This document shows positions 37,598 to 53,178 of a stretch of DNA of 64,000 nucleotides, piece after piece. The first letter of the stretch is position 1. Each line of letters starts with the position of its first letter. Source of the stretch: Clavibacter sepedonicus (GTDB lineage: Bacteria; Actinomycetota; Actinomycetes; Actinomycetales; Microbacteriaceae); the NCBI RefSeq assembly GCF_000069225.1, contig NC_010407.1, positions 1,240,001 through 1,304,000 on the forward strand. Direction: 5' to 3'. Under the pieces are notes generated by a model. That model saw only the letters and a list, made by a program, of their open reading frames with translations. It was not told the DNA's origin and did not search any database. Made by a program: the position numbers and the translations under genes.

Positions 37598-38386
37598 ATG
37601 GAGCAGAGCCCGACGGCGGACCCCGCCTCGCCCGCCGCAGCAGCGGTCGGCGAGCCCCTGGTCGTCGTATCCCACGTCAACAAGCACTTCGGGGACCTGC
37701 ACGTCCTCAAGGACATCTCGACCACGGTCAACCGCGGCGAGGTCGTCGTCGTCATCGGCCCCAGCGGGTCGGGCAAGTCGACGCTGTGCCGCGCGATCAA
37801 CCGGCTCGAGACCATCGACGACGGCACCATCACGATCGACGGCCAGGACCTCCCGTCCGAGGGCGCCGAGCTCGCGCGCCTCCGCGCGGACGTCGGCATG
37901 GTCTTCCAGTCCTTCAACCTCTTCGTGCACAAGACCGTGCTCGAGAACGTGACGCTCGGGCCCATCAAGGTGCGCAAGCAGGGCAAGGCCGAGGCGGAGA
38001 AGCGGGCGATGGAGCTCCTCGACCGCGTCGGCGTCGCCAACCAGGCGCAGAAGATGCCGGCCCAGCTCTCCGGCGGCCAGCAGCAGCGCGTCGCGATCGC
38101 CCGCGCGCTGGCGATGGACCCGAAGCTGATCCTGCTCGACGAGCCGACATCGGCCCTCGACCCGGAGATGATCACCGAGGTCCTCGACGTCATGGTCGGC
38201 CTCGCGAAGGACGGCATGACGATGATGGTCGTCACCCACGAGATGGGCTTCGCCCGCAAGGCCGCGGACCGCGTGATCTTCATGGCCGACGGCGCCATCG
38301 AGGAGGACACGACGCCCAGCGCGTTCTTCGACGACCCGCAGAGCCCGCGCGCGAAGGACTTCCTCTCGAAGATCCTCGCCCACTGA
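37598..38386 (+). CDS. gluA: Polar amino acid (glutamate-type) ABC importer, ATPase
   Basis: 262 residues. Walker A is GPSGSGKST (about 56-64), the signature [14 protein letters not shown] (about 153-166), Walker B LILLDEPTSALDPEM (about 175-189) and the switch His in VVTHEMGFA. High similarity to GlnQ/GluA-type polar amino acid transporters. With the three genes that follow it has the layout of gluABCD, the glutamate importer of corynebacteria; the substrate is inferred. ATG is 6 bases after TATGGT (37586-37591), likely leaderless. Confidence 0.92.
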   Translation: MEQSPTADPASPAAAAVGEPLVVVSHVNKHFGDLHVLKDISTTVNRGEVVVVIGPSGSGKSTLCRAINRLETIDDGTITIDGQDLPSEGAELARLRADVGMVFQSFNLFVHKTVLENVTLGPIKVRKQGKAEAEKRAMELLDRVGVANQAQKMPAQLSGGQQQRVAIARALAMDPKLILLDEPTSALDPEMITEVLDVMVGLAKDGMTMMVVTHEMGFARKAADRVIFMADGAIEEDTTPSAFFDDPQSPRAKDFLSKILAH

Positions 38387-38391
38387 CGCGC

Positions 38392-38409
38392 GGAGGGCAC
38401 GCGCCCTCC
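38392..38409 (+). terminator. Short hairpin between gluA and gluB
   Basis: A 7-bp stem (GGAGGGC / GCCCTCC) with an ACGC loop lies 5 bases after gluA. It may attenuate or mark a processing point inside the operon. The remaining ~140 bases to gluB show no gene. Confidence 0.45.
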
Positions 38410-38546
38410 CGCACCCGCATCCGGACGCCGCCGAGGCAGGCGCGTCCGGGCGCCGCACCACCGGCACGACCCGCACCATGCACCTCGCACCACGAGCGAT
38501 CCCCATCGCGTCCGTCATCCACCTCACCACCCAAGGAACGGGAACC

Positions 38547-39470
38547 ATGAAGAACAGGAAACTGACCATCGCCGCAGCCGCTGCGATCGTCGTCGTCGCC
38601 CTCACCGGCTGCGGCGCCGCGGGCAGCGCGTCGAACAGCGGCATCGACGCCGGCACGAACGCTCCCGAGAACGGCGACGGCCCCTACAAGCTCGAGCTCA
38701 CCGAGAACCCCACCTTCGACGAGGGCACCACGATGGCGCGCCTCGCGGCGGCGGGCGAGATGAAGGTCGGCACCAAGTACGACCAGCCGCTCTTCGGCCT
38801 CGCGGGCCTCGACGGCAAGCCCGCGGGCTTCGACGTCGCGATCGCGGCGCTCATCGCCAGCAAGATGGGCATCCCGTTCGACGGCATCACGTTCACGGAG
38901 ACGGTGTCCGCGAACCGCGAGCCCTTCATCCAGAACGGCTCGGTCGACGCGGTCGTCGCGACCTACACGATCAACGACAAGCGCAAGGAGGTCGTGGGCT
39001 TCGCGGGACCGTACTACGTCGCCGGCCAGGCGCTCATGGTCCTCGCGGACGACACCACGATCAACACGCCCGAGGACGTGCGCGGCAAGCAGGTCTGCTC
39101 CGTGGCCGGATCCACCCCCGCCGCGAACATCGAGGCCACCTTCGGCGCCGTCGTCGTGCCGACCGACGTGTATAGCAAGTGCCTCGACCCGCTGCGCAAC
39201 GGCCAGGTGTCCGCGGTCACGACCGACAACGTGATCCTCTCCGGCTTCATCGACCAGAACGAGGGCGAGTTCAAGCTCGTCGGCGGCGGCGAGACCTTCA
39301 CCCAGGAGCCCTACGGCATCGGCATCGCCAAGGGCGACGAGGCGTTCCGCACGTTCATCAACGACACGCTGCAGGAGGCCTACGACGACGGCACCTGGGC
39401 GCGCCTGTTCGAGGCGACGGCCGGCACGGTCATCGACACCCCGGAGCCCCCGGCGATCGACCGCTACTAG
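38547..39470 (+). CDS. gluB: Glutamate-type ABC importer, substrate-binding lipoprotein
   Basis: 307 residues. The signal peptide (KNRKLTIAAAAAIVVVALTGC) ends in the lipobox LTGC, so the mature protein is tethered to the outer face of the membrane. The periplasmic-binding fold for polar amino acids follows: MKVGTKYDQPLFGLAG (about 72-87), KPAGFDVAIAALIA (about 90-103), the ligand-binding YYVAGQALMV and SVAGSTPAANIE, and EPYGIGIAKGD. ATG at 38547 follows AAGGAACGGGAACC. Glutamate as ligand is inferred from resemblance to GluB. Confidence 0.93.
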   Translation: MKNRKLTIAAAAAIVVVALTGCGAAGSASNSGIDAGTNAPENGDGPYKLELTENPTFDEGTTMARLAAAGEMKVGTKYDQPLFGLAGLDGKPAGFDVAIAALIASKMGIPFDGITFTETVSANREPFIQNGSVDAVVATYTINDKRKEVVGFAGPYYVAGQALMVLADDTTINTPEDVRGKQVCSVAGSTPAANIEATFGAVVVPTDVYSKCLDPLRNGQVSAVTTDNVILSGFIDQNEGEFKLVGGGETFTQEPYGIGIAKGDEAFRTFINDTLQEAYDDGTWARLFEATAGTVIDTPEPPAIDRY

Positions 39471-39479
39471 CCCCACCGG

Positions 39480-39509
39480 GTCCCGCGTGCGCCGATGCGC
39501 GCGCGGGAC
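39480..39509 (+). terminator. Hairpin after gluB
   Basis: A 13-bp stem (39480-39492 with 39497-39509, one G-U pair) and a CGAT loop lie 9 bases after gluB. Hairpins here often raise the binding-protein mRNA level over that of the permeases. Confidence 0.65.
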
Positions 39510-39585
39510 CCTCCCTCGTCCGGGCGCCCGACCCGGATCCGACCATCGCCCGGCCGCGCCGGGTGCAGACCATAGGAGGTGCGCC

Positions 39586-40233
39586 GTGGATGTGATCCTC
39601 GACAATCTCGACGTGTTCCTGCGGGGGTTCGGCGGCACGCTGCGCCTCCTCCTCACCACGGTGCTGTTCGCGCTCCCGCTGGGGGTCGTGATCGCCGCGA
39701 TGAGGATCTCGCCCGTCGCGAGCCTCCGCGCCACCTCCACGATCTACGTCGAGCTGCTGCGGAACACCCCGCTGCTGCTCGTCTTCACCTTCTTCAGCGT
39801 CGTGATCACCTCGATCTCGGGCGCGCTGCCGTTCATGACGGCCGCGGTGCTCGCGCTCACGCTCTACACGGCGCCGTTCTTCGCCGAGGCGATCCGCTCG
39901 GGCATCAACAGCGTGCCCGTCGGCCAGGCCGAGGCCGCGCGCAGCATCGGGCTGACGTTCTCGCAGACGCTCGGGTCGGTGATCCTGCCGCAGGCCGTCC
40001 GCACCGTCATCCCGCCGCTGATCAACGTCGTCATCGCCCTCACCAAGAACACGTCGATCGCGGGCGCCTACTTCATCTACGAGCTGTTCAACGTGGGCCG
40101 CGACGTCGCGAACGCGAACGGGGACGCGGTCGTCTGGGTGTTCGTGGGCGTCGCGTTCTTCTACCTCATCATCACGGTCCCGCTCGGTCAGCTGGCGGAC
40201 CACCTCGAGAAGCGAGTGGCGGTCTCCCGATGA
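39586..40233 (+). CDS. gluC: Glutamate-type ABC importer, permease 1
   Basis: 215 residues with about five membrane spans. The HisMQ-type permease domain begins FLRGFGGTLRLLLTTVLFAL (about 10-29); the EAA-like loop contacting the ATPase is SVPVGQAEAARSIGLTFSQ (about 107-125) with the family's EAIRSGI before it. GTG at 39586 has an excellent Shine-Dalgarno (AGGAGGT). The next permease overlaps by 4 bases. Confidence 0.92.
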   Translation: MDVILDNLDVFLRGFGGTLRLLLTTVLFALPLGVVIAAMRISPVASLRATSTIYVELLRNTPLLLVFTFFSVVITSISGALPFMTAAVLALTLYTAPFFAEAIRSGINSVPVGQAEAARSIGLTFSQTLGSVILPQAVRTVIPPLINVVIALTKNTSIAGAYFIYELFNVGRDVANANGDAVVWVFVGVAFFYLIITVPLGQLADHLEKRVAVSR

Positions 40234-41054
40234 GCCAGGTCCTCTACGACGTGCCCGGCCCGAGGGCCCGCCGTCGCTCCCGCGTCCTCTCCGTCGTCAC
40301 GGGTGCCATCGTCGTGGCCGTGCTCGCCTTCGCCGCCGTGAAGCTGCAGCAGGCCGGGCAGTTCAGCCCCGACATCTGGCTCGTGCTCAACGACCCGCTC
40401 GTCTGGCAGCTCCTCCTGCGCGGCCTCGTCGTGGTGCTGCAGTCGGCCGCGGTGGCCGCCGTCCTCGCGATCCTCCTCGGCATGGTGCTCGCGCTCCTGC
40501 GCATGAGCGAGCACCGCGTGATCCGCTACGCCGTCACCGTCGTGCTCGAGTTCTTCCGCGGCATGCCCGTGCTGCTGATGATGCTGTTCATCTACCTGAT
40601 CTTCCCGATCGGGCCGTACTGGTCGGTCGTCACGGCGCTCACGCTCTACAACGGCGCGATCATCGGCGAGGCCCTCCGTTCCGGCATCCTCGGCCTGCCG
40701 CGCGGACAGCGCGAGGCGGGGCTGGCGATCGGGCTCCGGCCGCTGCAGAACCGGCTGCTGGTGGAGTTCCCGCAGGCGTTCCGGACGATGCTGCCGATCA
40801 TCGTCGCCCAGCTCGTGGTGCTCATCAAGGACACCGCGCTCGGCACCATCGTCAGCCTCGTCGGACTCACCAAGCAGGGCGAGCTGATCCTCGAGGCCAC
40901 GAGCCGGGCCAACTCGCTGCCGATCTTCGTGGTCATGGTGGGCATGTACCTGGTGCTCAACCTCTCGGTGTCGACCATCGCGCGGCGGCTCGCCAGGAAG
41001 CGCGGACCGCGCGTCGCGAAGACCGTCGCGGCCGGGACCTCGCAGGGCGCGTAG
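40230..41054 (+). CDS. gluD: Glutamate-type ABC importer, permease 2
   Basis: 274 residues with about six membrane spans and an Arg-rich N-terminus. Conserved permease segments: EFFRGMPVLLMMLF (about 109-122), the ATPase-coupling loop GEALRSGILGLPRGQREAGL (about 147-166) and PQAFRTMLPII. ATG overlaps the gluC stop (ATGA). Its stop codon lies in a 13-base tandem duplication (41051-41063 and 41064-41076). Confidence 0.92.
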   Translation: MSQVLYDVPGPRARRRSRVLSVVTGAIVVAVLAFAAVKLQQAGQFSPDIWLVLNDPLVWQLLLRGLVVVLQSAAVAAVLAILLGMVLALLRMSEHRVIRYAVTVVLEFFRGMPVLLMMLFIYLIFPIGPYWSVVTALTLYNGAIIGEALRSGILGLPRGQREAGLAIGLRPLQNRLLVEFPQAFRTMLPIIVAQLVVLIKDTALGTIVSLVGLTKQGELILEATSRANSLPIFVVMVGMYLVLNLSVSTIARRLARKRGPRVAKTVAAGTSQGA

Positions 41055-41076
41055 CCGCGTCGCGTAGCCGCGTCGC
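41051..41076 (+). repeat. 13-base perfect tandem duplication at the gluD stop
   Basis: GTAGCCGCGTCGC occurs twice head to tail; the first copy contains the gluD TAG. It adds 13 non-coding bases and looks like a recent slippage event. Confidence 0.8.
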
Positions 41077-41082
41077 GAGGCC

Positions 41083-41105
41083 GGTCGCGGGCGGGGAGCG
41101 CGACC
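41083..41105 (+). terminator. Small hairpin between gluD and pheS
   Basis: GGTCGCG (41083-41089) pairs with CGCGACC (41099-41105) just before the TAGACT -10 of pheS. Confidence 0.45.
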
Positions 41106-41128
41106 CCCGCTCGGTAGACTCGGGCCTC

Positions 41129-42166
41129 ATGTCCGAATCCCAGATCTCCGAGGAGACCGTCGGCGCCGCCGTGGAGCAGGCGATGGCCGCGCTCGCCGCG
41201 ACCACCGACTCCGCGTCGCTCGCCCAGGCGCGCTCCGCCCACATCGGCGAGGCGTCGCCGCTCGCCCGGCTGAACGGATCGCTCCGCTCGCTGCCGCCCG
41301 AACAGCGCAAGGACGCGGGCAAGCTCGTCGGCCAGTCGCGCGCCCGCGTGACGCAGGCGTTCCAGGCCCGCGAGGCGGAGATCCAGGAGCAGGAGGCCGC
41401 CGAGAGGCTCGTCGCCGAGGCCGTCGACGTCACCGCGCTGCCGAGCCGCTGGCGCGCCGGCGCCCGCCACCCGCTCACCATGCTCGAGGAGCGCATCGCC
41501 GACATCTTCGTCGGCATGGGCTGGCAGGTGAACGAGGGCCCCGAGCTCGAGAGCGAGTGGTTCAACTTCGACGCGCTCAACTTCCCGCCGGATCACCCGG
41601 CGCGCGCCATGCAGGACTCCTTCTACGTGGATCCGACCGACGCGCACCTGGTGCTCCGCACGCACACCTCGCCCGTGCAGATCCGCACGCTGCTCGCCGA
41701 CGAGCTGCCCGTCTACACGATCGCCCAGGGCCGCACCTTCCGCAGCGACGAGCTCGACGCGACGCACACGCCCGCGTTCCGCCAGATCGAGGGCATCGCG
41801 ATCGACCGCGGCCTCACCATGGCGCACCTGCGCGGCACGCTCGAGCACTTCGCGCGCTCGATGTTCGGACGCGAAGCGCGCGTCCGCCTGCGCCCCAACT
41901 ACTTCCCCTTCACCGAGCCGAGCGCCGAGATGGACGTCTGGCACCCGGCCGCCGCGGGCGGACCCCGCTGGATCGAGTGGGGCGGCTGCGGGATGGTGAA
42001 CCCGAACGTGCTGCGCTCCGCGGGGATCGACCCGGACGAGTACCAGGGCTTCGCGTTCGGCATGGGCACCGAGCGCACCCTCATGTTCCGCAACGACCTC
42101 TCCGACATGCGCGACATCGTCGAGGGCGACATCCGATTCGGCGCGCAGTTCGGGATGGTGGTGTAG
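41129..42166 (+). CDS. pheS: Phenylalanine--tRNA ligase, alpha subunit
   Basis: 345 residues, the catalytic subunit of the alpha2-beta2 enzyme. An N-terminal coiled-coil for tRNA binding (about 1-95) leads to the class II core: motif 1 around HPLTMLEERIADIFVGMG, motif 2 FRSDELDATHTPAFRQIEG (about 206-224) and motif 3 GFAFGMGTERTLMF (about 308-321). ATG is 8 bases after TAGACT (41115-41120), with no Shine-Dalgarno. pheT starts 2 bases after the stop. Confidence 0.97.
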   Translation: MSESQISEETVGAAVEQAMAALAATTDSASLAQARSAHIGEASPLARLNGSLRSLPPEQRKDAGKLVGQSRARVTQAFQAREAEIQEQEAAERLVAEAVDVTALPSRWRAGARHPLTMLEERIADIFVGMGWQVNEGPELESEWFNFDALNFPPDHPARAMQDSFYVDPTDAHLVLRTHTSPVQIRTLLADELPVYTIAQGRTFRSDELDATHTPAFRQIEGIAIDRGLTMAHLRGTLEHFARSMFGREARVRLRPNYFPFTEPSAEMDVWHPAAAGGPRWIEWGGCGMVNPNVLRSAGIDPDEYQGFAFGMGTERTLMFRNDLSDMRDIVEGDIRFGAQFGMVV

Positions 42167-42168
42167 TC

Positions 42169-44712
42169 GTGAGGATCCCGATCAGCTGGCTCGGCGAGCA
42201 CGTCGAGCTCCCCGCGGGGGTCACCCCCGAGGACGTCCACGCGTCGCTCGTGAAGGTGGGTCTGGAAGAAGAGGACGTGCACGCGTTCTCGATCTCCGGC
42301 CCCGTCGTCGTCGGGCAGGTGCTCGAGGCGAGCCCCGAGCCCCAGACCAACGGCAAGACCATCAACTGGTGCTCCGTCCGCGTCGCGCCCGAGGGCGCCA
42401 CGGCCGCCGACGGCGGCGAGGACGTGCGCGGCATCGTCTGCGGCGCGCACAACTTCGTCGTCGGCGACAAGGTCGTGGTGAGCCTGCCCGGTGCGGTGCT
42501 GCCCGGCCCGTTCCCCATCAGCGCGCGGAAGACCTACGGCCACGTGTCCGACGGCATGATCGCGTCGTCGCGGGAGCTGGGTCTCGGGGAGGAGCACGAC
42601 GGGATCCTCGTCCTCTCCACGCTCGGGCTCGACCCCGAGGTCGGCACGGACGCGCTCGCGCTCCTGCACCTCGACGACCAGGCGGTCGAGGTCAACGTCA
42701 CGCCCGACCGCGGCTACGCGTTCTCGATCCGCGGCATCGCCCGGGAGTACGCGCACGCCACGGGCGCCGCGTTCACCGACCCCGCCGACGCGCTCGCGCT
42801 GCTCGCGGCCGACGCACCGGTCCAGGGGGTCGAGGTGCGCGTCGACGACGCCGCCCCGATCCGCGGCCGCGTCGGCGCCGACGTGTTCGTCACGCGCGTG
42901 GTCTCCGGCCTCGACCTCTCCCGGCCCACCCCGCCGTGGATGGTCTCGCGGCTCACGCTCGCGGGCGTCCGGTCGATCTCCCTGGCCGTCGACATCACGA
43001 ACTACGTCATGCTCGAGCTCGGCCAGCCGCTGCACGCCTACGACCTCGATCGGCTGCAGGGCGGCATCGTCGTCCGCCGCGCCGCTGAGGGCGAGACGCT
43101 CGTCACGCTCGACGGACGCGAGCGCGCGCTGCACGTCGAGGACCTCGTCATCGCCGACGGCTCGGGACCGGTGGGGCTCGCGGGCGTCATGGGCGGCGCG
43201 GCCACCGAGATCGGCGCGGGCACGAGCCGCGTGCTGATCGAGGCGGCGGGCTTCGACCCGGTCTCCATCGCGCGCACCGCTCGCCGGCACAAGCTGCCGA
43301 GCGAGGCGTCCAAGCGCTTCGAGCGGGGCGTGGATCCCCGCATCGCCCCCGCCGCCGCCGCACGCGCGGTGCAGCTCCTCGAGGAGCTGGCCGGCGGCCA
43401 CGCGGAGGGCCTCGGCTCGATCCTCGACACGACCGCCCCGCGCGAGGCCGTCGAGCTGTCGCTGGCGTACCCGGCGTCGCTCGTCGGCGTCGACTACACC
43501 GCGGACGAGGTGCGCCACGCGCTCGTCGACGTTGGCTGCGCGCTCGAGGAGCGCGACGGTGTGCTCGTCGTCACGCCGCCGACGTGGCGTCCGGACCTGC
43601 GCCACCGCGCCGACCTCGTGGAGGAGGTCGCGCGCATCGTCGGCTACGACCGGATCCCCGCCGTGCTGCCCGTCGCACCCCCCGGCCGCGGGCTCACCGC
43701 CGCGCAGCGCCTCCGTCGTCAGGCCTCGATCGCGCTTGCCGCGGGCGGGCTCACCGAGGTGATGGGCTCGCCGTTCGCGTCCGAGGCGCAGAACGCGCGC
43801 TTCGGCGCGGCCGATCGCGACGACGCCCCTGCGGTGCGCCTCGCGAACCCGCTCGACGTCGCGTTCCCGTTCCTCCGCCGCTCGCTGCTGCCGGGGCTCG
43901 TCGACATCGCGCGGCGGAACCTCTCGCGCGGATCCACCGACCTCGCGATCTTCGAGACCGGCACCGTCTTCCTGCCCCGCGCCGGCGTCGCCTACGGCTC
44001 TCCCGAGATGCCGCCGGGTGCCGCGCGCCCCGACGCGGACGCGCTGCGGGCGCTCGACGCGGGCATCCCGCCGCAGCCGCGCCACGTCGGCGTGCTGATC
44101 CTCGGCGACGCCGTCCCGAAGCAGCCGGGCACCCCCGCGCAGCGCGCGGGCCTCGTCGACGCGCTCGACGCGGTGCGGCAGCTCGCGCACGCGGTGGGCG
44201 TGGAGATCCGCTTCGAGCAGGGCGCCCACATCGCCCTGCACCCGGGTCGCACGGCCGCGGTCGAGGCCGTGACCGCCGACGGCCCCGTCATCGTGGGATT
44301 CGCGGGCGAGCTCCTGCCCGCGCTCGCCGCCGAGCTCGACCTGCCCGAGCGCGTGGCGCTGGCCGAGGTCGACCTCGACCGGCTCGTCGAGCTCGCGGGC
44401 GGCGCCGTCGAGGTGCGCACGCTCACCTCGATGCCCGTCGCCACGCAGGACCTCAGCCTCGTGGTGCCGCTCGACGTCCCGGCCGGGGAGCTGCTCCGCA
44501 CGGTGGTCGAGGGCGCGGGCGAGCTCCTCGAGACCGCCCGGCTCGTCGACGACTACCGCGGCCCCGGAGTCGCGGACGGCACCCGCTCGCTCACGCTCGC
44601 GCTCCGCTTCCGCGCGCCCGACCGCACGCTGACCGCGGCGGAGGCGAGCGCGGCCCGCGACGGATCCGTGCGGCTCGCCGCCGAGCGCTTCGGCGCGGCG
44701 CTGCGCGAGTAG
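42169..44712 (+). CDS. pheT: Phenylalanine--tRNA ligase, beta subunit
   Basis: 847 residues, slightly longer than the usual ~800. Domains in order: tRNA-binding EMAP-like fold (about 40-165), B3/B4 editing domain that clears Tyr-tRNA(Phe) (about 220-395), B5 domain (about 420-490), catalytic-like core (about 500-730), and the C-terminal ferredoxin-like anticodon-binding FDX-ACB domain (about 755-847, SMPVATQDLSLVVPLDV and RTLTAAEASAARD). GTG at 42169 is 2 bases after pheS, so translation is coupled. Confidence 0.96.
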   Translation: MRIPISWLGEHVELPAGVTPEDVHASLVKVGLEEEDVHAFSISGPVVVGQVLEASPEPQTNGKTINWCSVRVAPEGATAADGGEDVRGIVCGAHNFVVGDKVVVSLPGAVLPGPFPISARKTYGHVSDGMIASSRELGLGEEHDGILVLSTLGLDPEVGTDALALLHLDDQAVEVNVTPDRGYAFSIRGIAREYAHATGAAFTDPADALALLAADAPVQGVEVRVDDAAPIRGRVGADVFVTRVVSGLDLSRPTPPWMVSRLTLAGVRSISLAVDITNYVMLELGQPLHAYDLDRLQGGIVVRRAAEGETLVTLDGRERALHVEDLVIADGSGPVGLAGVMGGAATEIGAGTSRVLIEAAGFDPVSIARTARRHKLPSEASKRFERGVDPRIAPAAAARAVQLLEELAGGHAEGLGSILDTTAPREAVELSLAYPASLVGVDYTADEVRHALVDVGCALEERDGVLVVTPPTWRPDLRHRADLVEEVARIVGYDRIPAVLPVAPPGRGLTAAQRLRRQASIALAAGGLTEVMGSPFASEAQNARFGAADRDDAPAVRLANPLDVAFPFLRRSLLPGLVDIARRNLSRGSTDLAIFETGTVFLPRAGVAYGSPEMPPGAARPDADALRALDAGIPPQPRHVGVLILGDAVPKQPGTPAQRAGLVDALDAVRQLAHAVGVEIRFEQGAHIALHPGRTAAVEAVTADGPVIVGFAGELLPALAAELDLPERVALAEVDLDRLVELAGGAVEVRTLTSMPVATQDLSLVVPLDVPAGELLRTVVEGAGELLETARLVDDYRGPGVADGTRSLTLALRFRAPDRTLTAAEASAARDGSVRLAAERFGAALRE

Positions 44713-44734
44713 CCCGGCGCGCACCTGGCGCGAC

Positions 44735-44771
44735 GCGCGGGCGGGCCCCTCCCGGGAGGGGCCGCCCGCGC
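44735..44771 (+). terminator. Strong terminator after pheT
   Basis: A nearly perfect 18-bp GC stem (44735-44753 with 44754-44771, one bulged base) lies 22 bases after pheT and before the argC promoter. Confidence 0.75.
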
Positions 44772-44825
44772 TGTCGTCCGGCCTGCCGCCCGGCGGGGCC
44801 CCTCCGGCACCGGCACTAGATTTGA

Positions 44826-47028
<2,203 letters not shown>

Positions 47029-47029
<1 letters not shown>

Positions 47030-47964
47030 TGGGCGACGCAGACGGGACGGACGTGACCGCCATCGCGCAGCAGGCCGCCGACCGCGACCAGGCGCAGGCG
47101 GAGTCGAAGGCCGCGATCCTCATCGAGTCGCTCTCGTGGCTCCAGCGCTTCCACGACCGCATCGTGGTCGTGAAGTTCGGCGGCAACGCCATGGTCGACG
47201 AGGAGCTCACGCGCACCTTCGCCGAGGACGTCGTGTACCTCCGCTACGCCGGCCTCCGACCGGTCGTCGTGCACGGCGGCGGCCCGCAGATCAGCGCGAT
47301 GCTCACGCGCCTCGGCATCGATAGCGAGTTCCGCGGGGGATACCGCGTCACCACGCCCGAGGTCCTCGAGGTCGTGCGCATGGTGCTCACCGGGCAGGTC
47401 AGCCGCGACGTCGTGCGCGGCATCAACGCGCACGGGCCCCTCGCGGCCGCCGTCTCGGGCGAGGACGCCGGGCTCTTCACCGGCCGCCGCCGCGGTGCCG
47501 TGGTCGACGGCGTCGAGGTCGACCTCGGCCTCGTCGGCGACGTCGTGTCGGTGGATCCCACGGCCGTGCTCGCGCAGCTCGACGCCGGCCGCATCCCGGT
47601 GGTCTCCTCCATCGCGCCGGACGAGTCCGATCCCGCCGTGTCGCTCAACGTCAACGCGGACGCCGCGGCTGCCGCGCTCGCCGTGGCCCTCGGCGCCGAG
47701 AAGCTCGTGATCCTCACCGACGTCGCCGGCCTGTACCGCGACTGGCCCGACCGCGGATCGCTCGTCTCCGACATCCGCGCCGACGAGCTCCGCGCCCTGC
47801 TGCCGTCGCTCGAGTCGGGCATGATCCCCAAGATGGCGGCGTGCCTCGAGGCCGTCGACGGGGGAGTGCCCAAAGCCGCGATCATCGACGGCCGCATCCC
47901 GCACTCGATGCTCCTCGAGATCTTCACCACGAACGGAATCGGAACGGAGGTCGTGCCCGCATGA
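47029..47964 (+). CDS. argB: Acetylglutamate kinase
   Basis: 311 residues. ArgB phosphorylates N-acetylglutamate. Motifs: VVKFGGNAM (about 47-55) for phosphate binding, [13 protein letters not shown] (about 79-91) for substrate, and [19 protein letters not shown] (about 204-222), [12 protein letters not shown] near 225. The ~35-residue N-terminal helix with [11 protein letters not shown] is the type found in arginine-inhibited hexameric kinases, so feedback control by arginine is likely. ATG overlaps the argJ stop (TGATG). Confidence 0.96.
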
Positions 47965-49178
47965 CCACGACCCAGCCAGAGCGCCGCACCACCCAGACCG
48001 AGAGCGAGTGGTCCGACCGCTTCCAGGCCGCGATGATGCGCTCATCGCCGCCGCCGCTCGCCATGCTCGTCCGCGGCGAGGGCTGCCGCGTGTGGGACTC
48101 GACCGGCCGCGAGTACCTCGACTTCCTCGCGGGCATCGCCGTCAACTCCCTCGGGCACGCGCACCCGGCGCTCATCCGGGCGGTCACCGAGCAGGTGTCC
48201 ACGCTCGCGCACGTGTCCAACTACTTCGCGACGCCGCCGCAGATCGCGCTCGCCGAGCGCCTCCGCCGCATCACGGGCGCCGGCGACACCGGCCGCGTCT
48301 ACTTCGGCAACTCCGGCGCCGAGGCGAACGAGGCGGCCTTCAAGCTCGCCCGCCGCAACGGATCCGACAGGCGCACGCGCGTCATCACGCTGCAGGGCTC
48401 CTTCCACGGCCGCACGATGGGCGCGCTCGCGCTCACCGGGCAGCCCGCGCTGCAGACGCCGTTCCTCCCGCTCCCCGGCGGCGTCGAGCACATCGCGCCG
48501 ACCCTCGAGGCGCTCGAGGCGGCGATCGACGACACCGTCCAGGCGCTCATCCTCGAGCCGATCCAGGGCGAGGCCGGCGTCGTCGACCTGCCCGCCGGGT
48601 TCCTCCGCCGCGCCCGCGAGCTCACGCGGCAGCACGGCGCGCTGCTCATCCTCGACGAGATCCAGACGGGCGTCGGCCGCACGGGCCGCTGGTTCGCCTA
48701 CGAGCACGAGGGCGTGCGGCCGGATGCGGTCACCATCGCCAAGGGCATCGCGGGCGGCGTGCCGATCGGCGCGCTCGTGGCCTTCGACGCCGCGGCCGAC
48801 CTCCTGCAGAAGGGCCAGCACGGATCCACGTTCGGCGGCAACCCGCTCGCGACGGCGGCCGGGAACGCCGTGCTCACGGAGATCGAGGACGCCGGGCTCG
48901 TGGAGAACGCGCGTGTGCGCGGCGAGGAGATCCGCGCGTCCATCACCGGCCTCGACTCCCCGCTCGTCGCCGAGGTCCGCGGGCGCGGCCTCCTCATCGG
49001 CGTGGGCCTCCACCACGAGGACGGCGGACGCATCGCGGCCGCCGCGCTCGGCGAGGGGCTCATCATCAACGCGCCGAACGCCCGCAGCCTCCGCATCGCG
49101 CCGCCGCTCATCGTGGGTGACGCCGAGGTGCGCGACTTCCGCGGGCGGTTCGCGCGGGCGCTGGCGCACCTGCGCTGA
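47961..49178 (+). CDS. argD: Acetylornithine aminotransferase
   Basis: 405 residues. A class III PLP aminotransferase making N2-acetylornithine; the family often also acts on succinyl-DAP. Motifs: [17 protein letters not shown] (about 54-70), the PLP phosphate-binding [16 protein letters not shown] (about 114-129), [14 protein letters not shown] (about 230-243) and the PLP-Lys in [14 protein letters not shown] (about 259-272). ATG overlaps the argB stop (ATGA). Two hairpins follow, so the argCJBD transcript probably ends here. Confidence 0.95.
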   Translation: MTTTQPERRTTQTESEWSDRFQAAMMRSSPPPLAMLVRGEGCRVWDSTGREYLDFLAGIAVNSLGHAHPALIRAVTEQVSTLAHVSNYFATPPQIALAERLRRITGAGDTGRVYFGNSGAEANEAAFKLARRNGSDRRTRVITLQGSFHGRTMGALALTGQPALQTPFLPLPGGVEHIAPTLEALEAAIDDTVQALILEPIQGEAGVVDLPAGFLRRARELTRQHGALLILDEIQTGVGRTGRWFAYEHEGVRPDAVTIAKGIAGGVPIGALVAFDAAADLLQKGQHGSTFGGNPLATAAGNAVLTEIEDAGLVENARVRGEEIRASITGLDSPLVAEVRGRGLLIGVGLHHEDGGRIAAAALGEGLIINAPNARSLRIAPPLIVGDAEVRDFRGRFARALAHLR

Positions 49179-49182
49179 CCCG

Positions 49183-49253
49183 GGCGGGGAGCCGGCCGAT
49201 GCGACCGCGCGCGCTCCCCGCCGACCCGTCGGCGCACCCCCGCGCGGGGGTGC
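49183..49253 (+). terminator. Two consecutive hairpins between argD and argF
   Basis: First, 10-bp arms 49183-49192 and 49213-49222 with a 20-base loop; second, an 8-bp perfect stem 49234-49241 with 49246-49253 and a GCGC loop. A TAGGCT -10 (49284-49289) for argF lies beyond them. Confidence 0.7.
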
Positions 49254-49292
49254 CCGCGGACGGATCCGCCCCCGCACGTCCCCTAGGCTTGA

Positions 49293-50249
<957 letters not shown>

Positions 50250-50297
50250 CGCAGCCCGCACACCCCGAGACACCTCAGCAACGAAACGGAGAACGGC

Positions 50298-53171
<2,874 letters not shown>

Positions 53172-53178
53172 TCCCCGC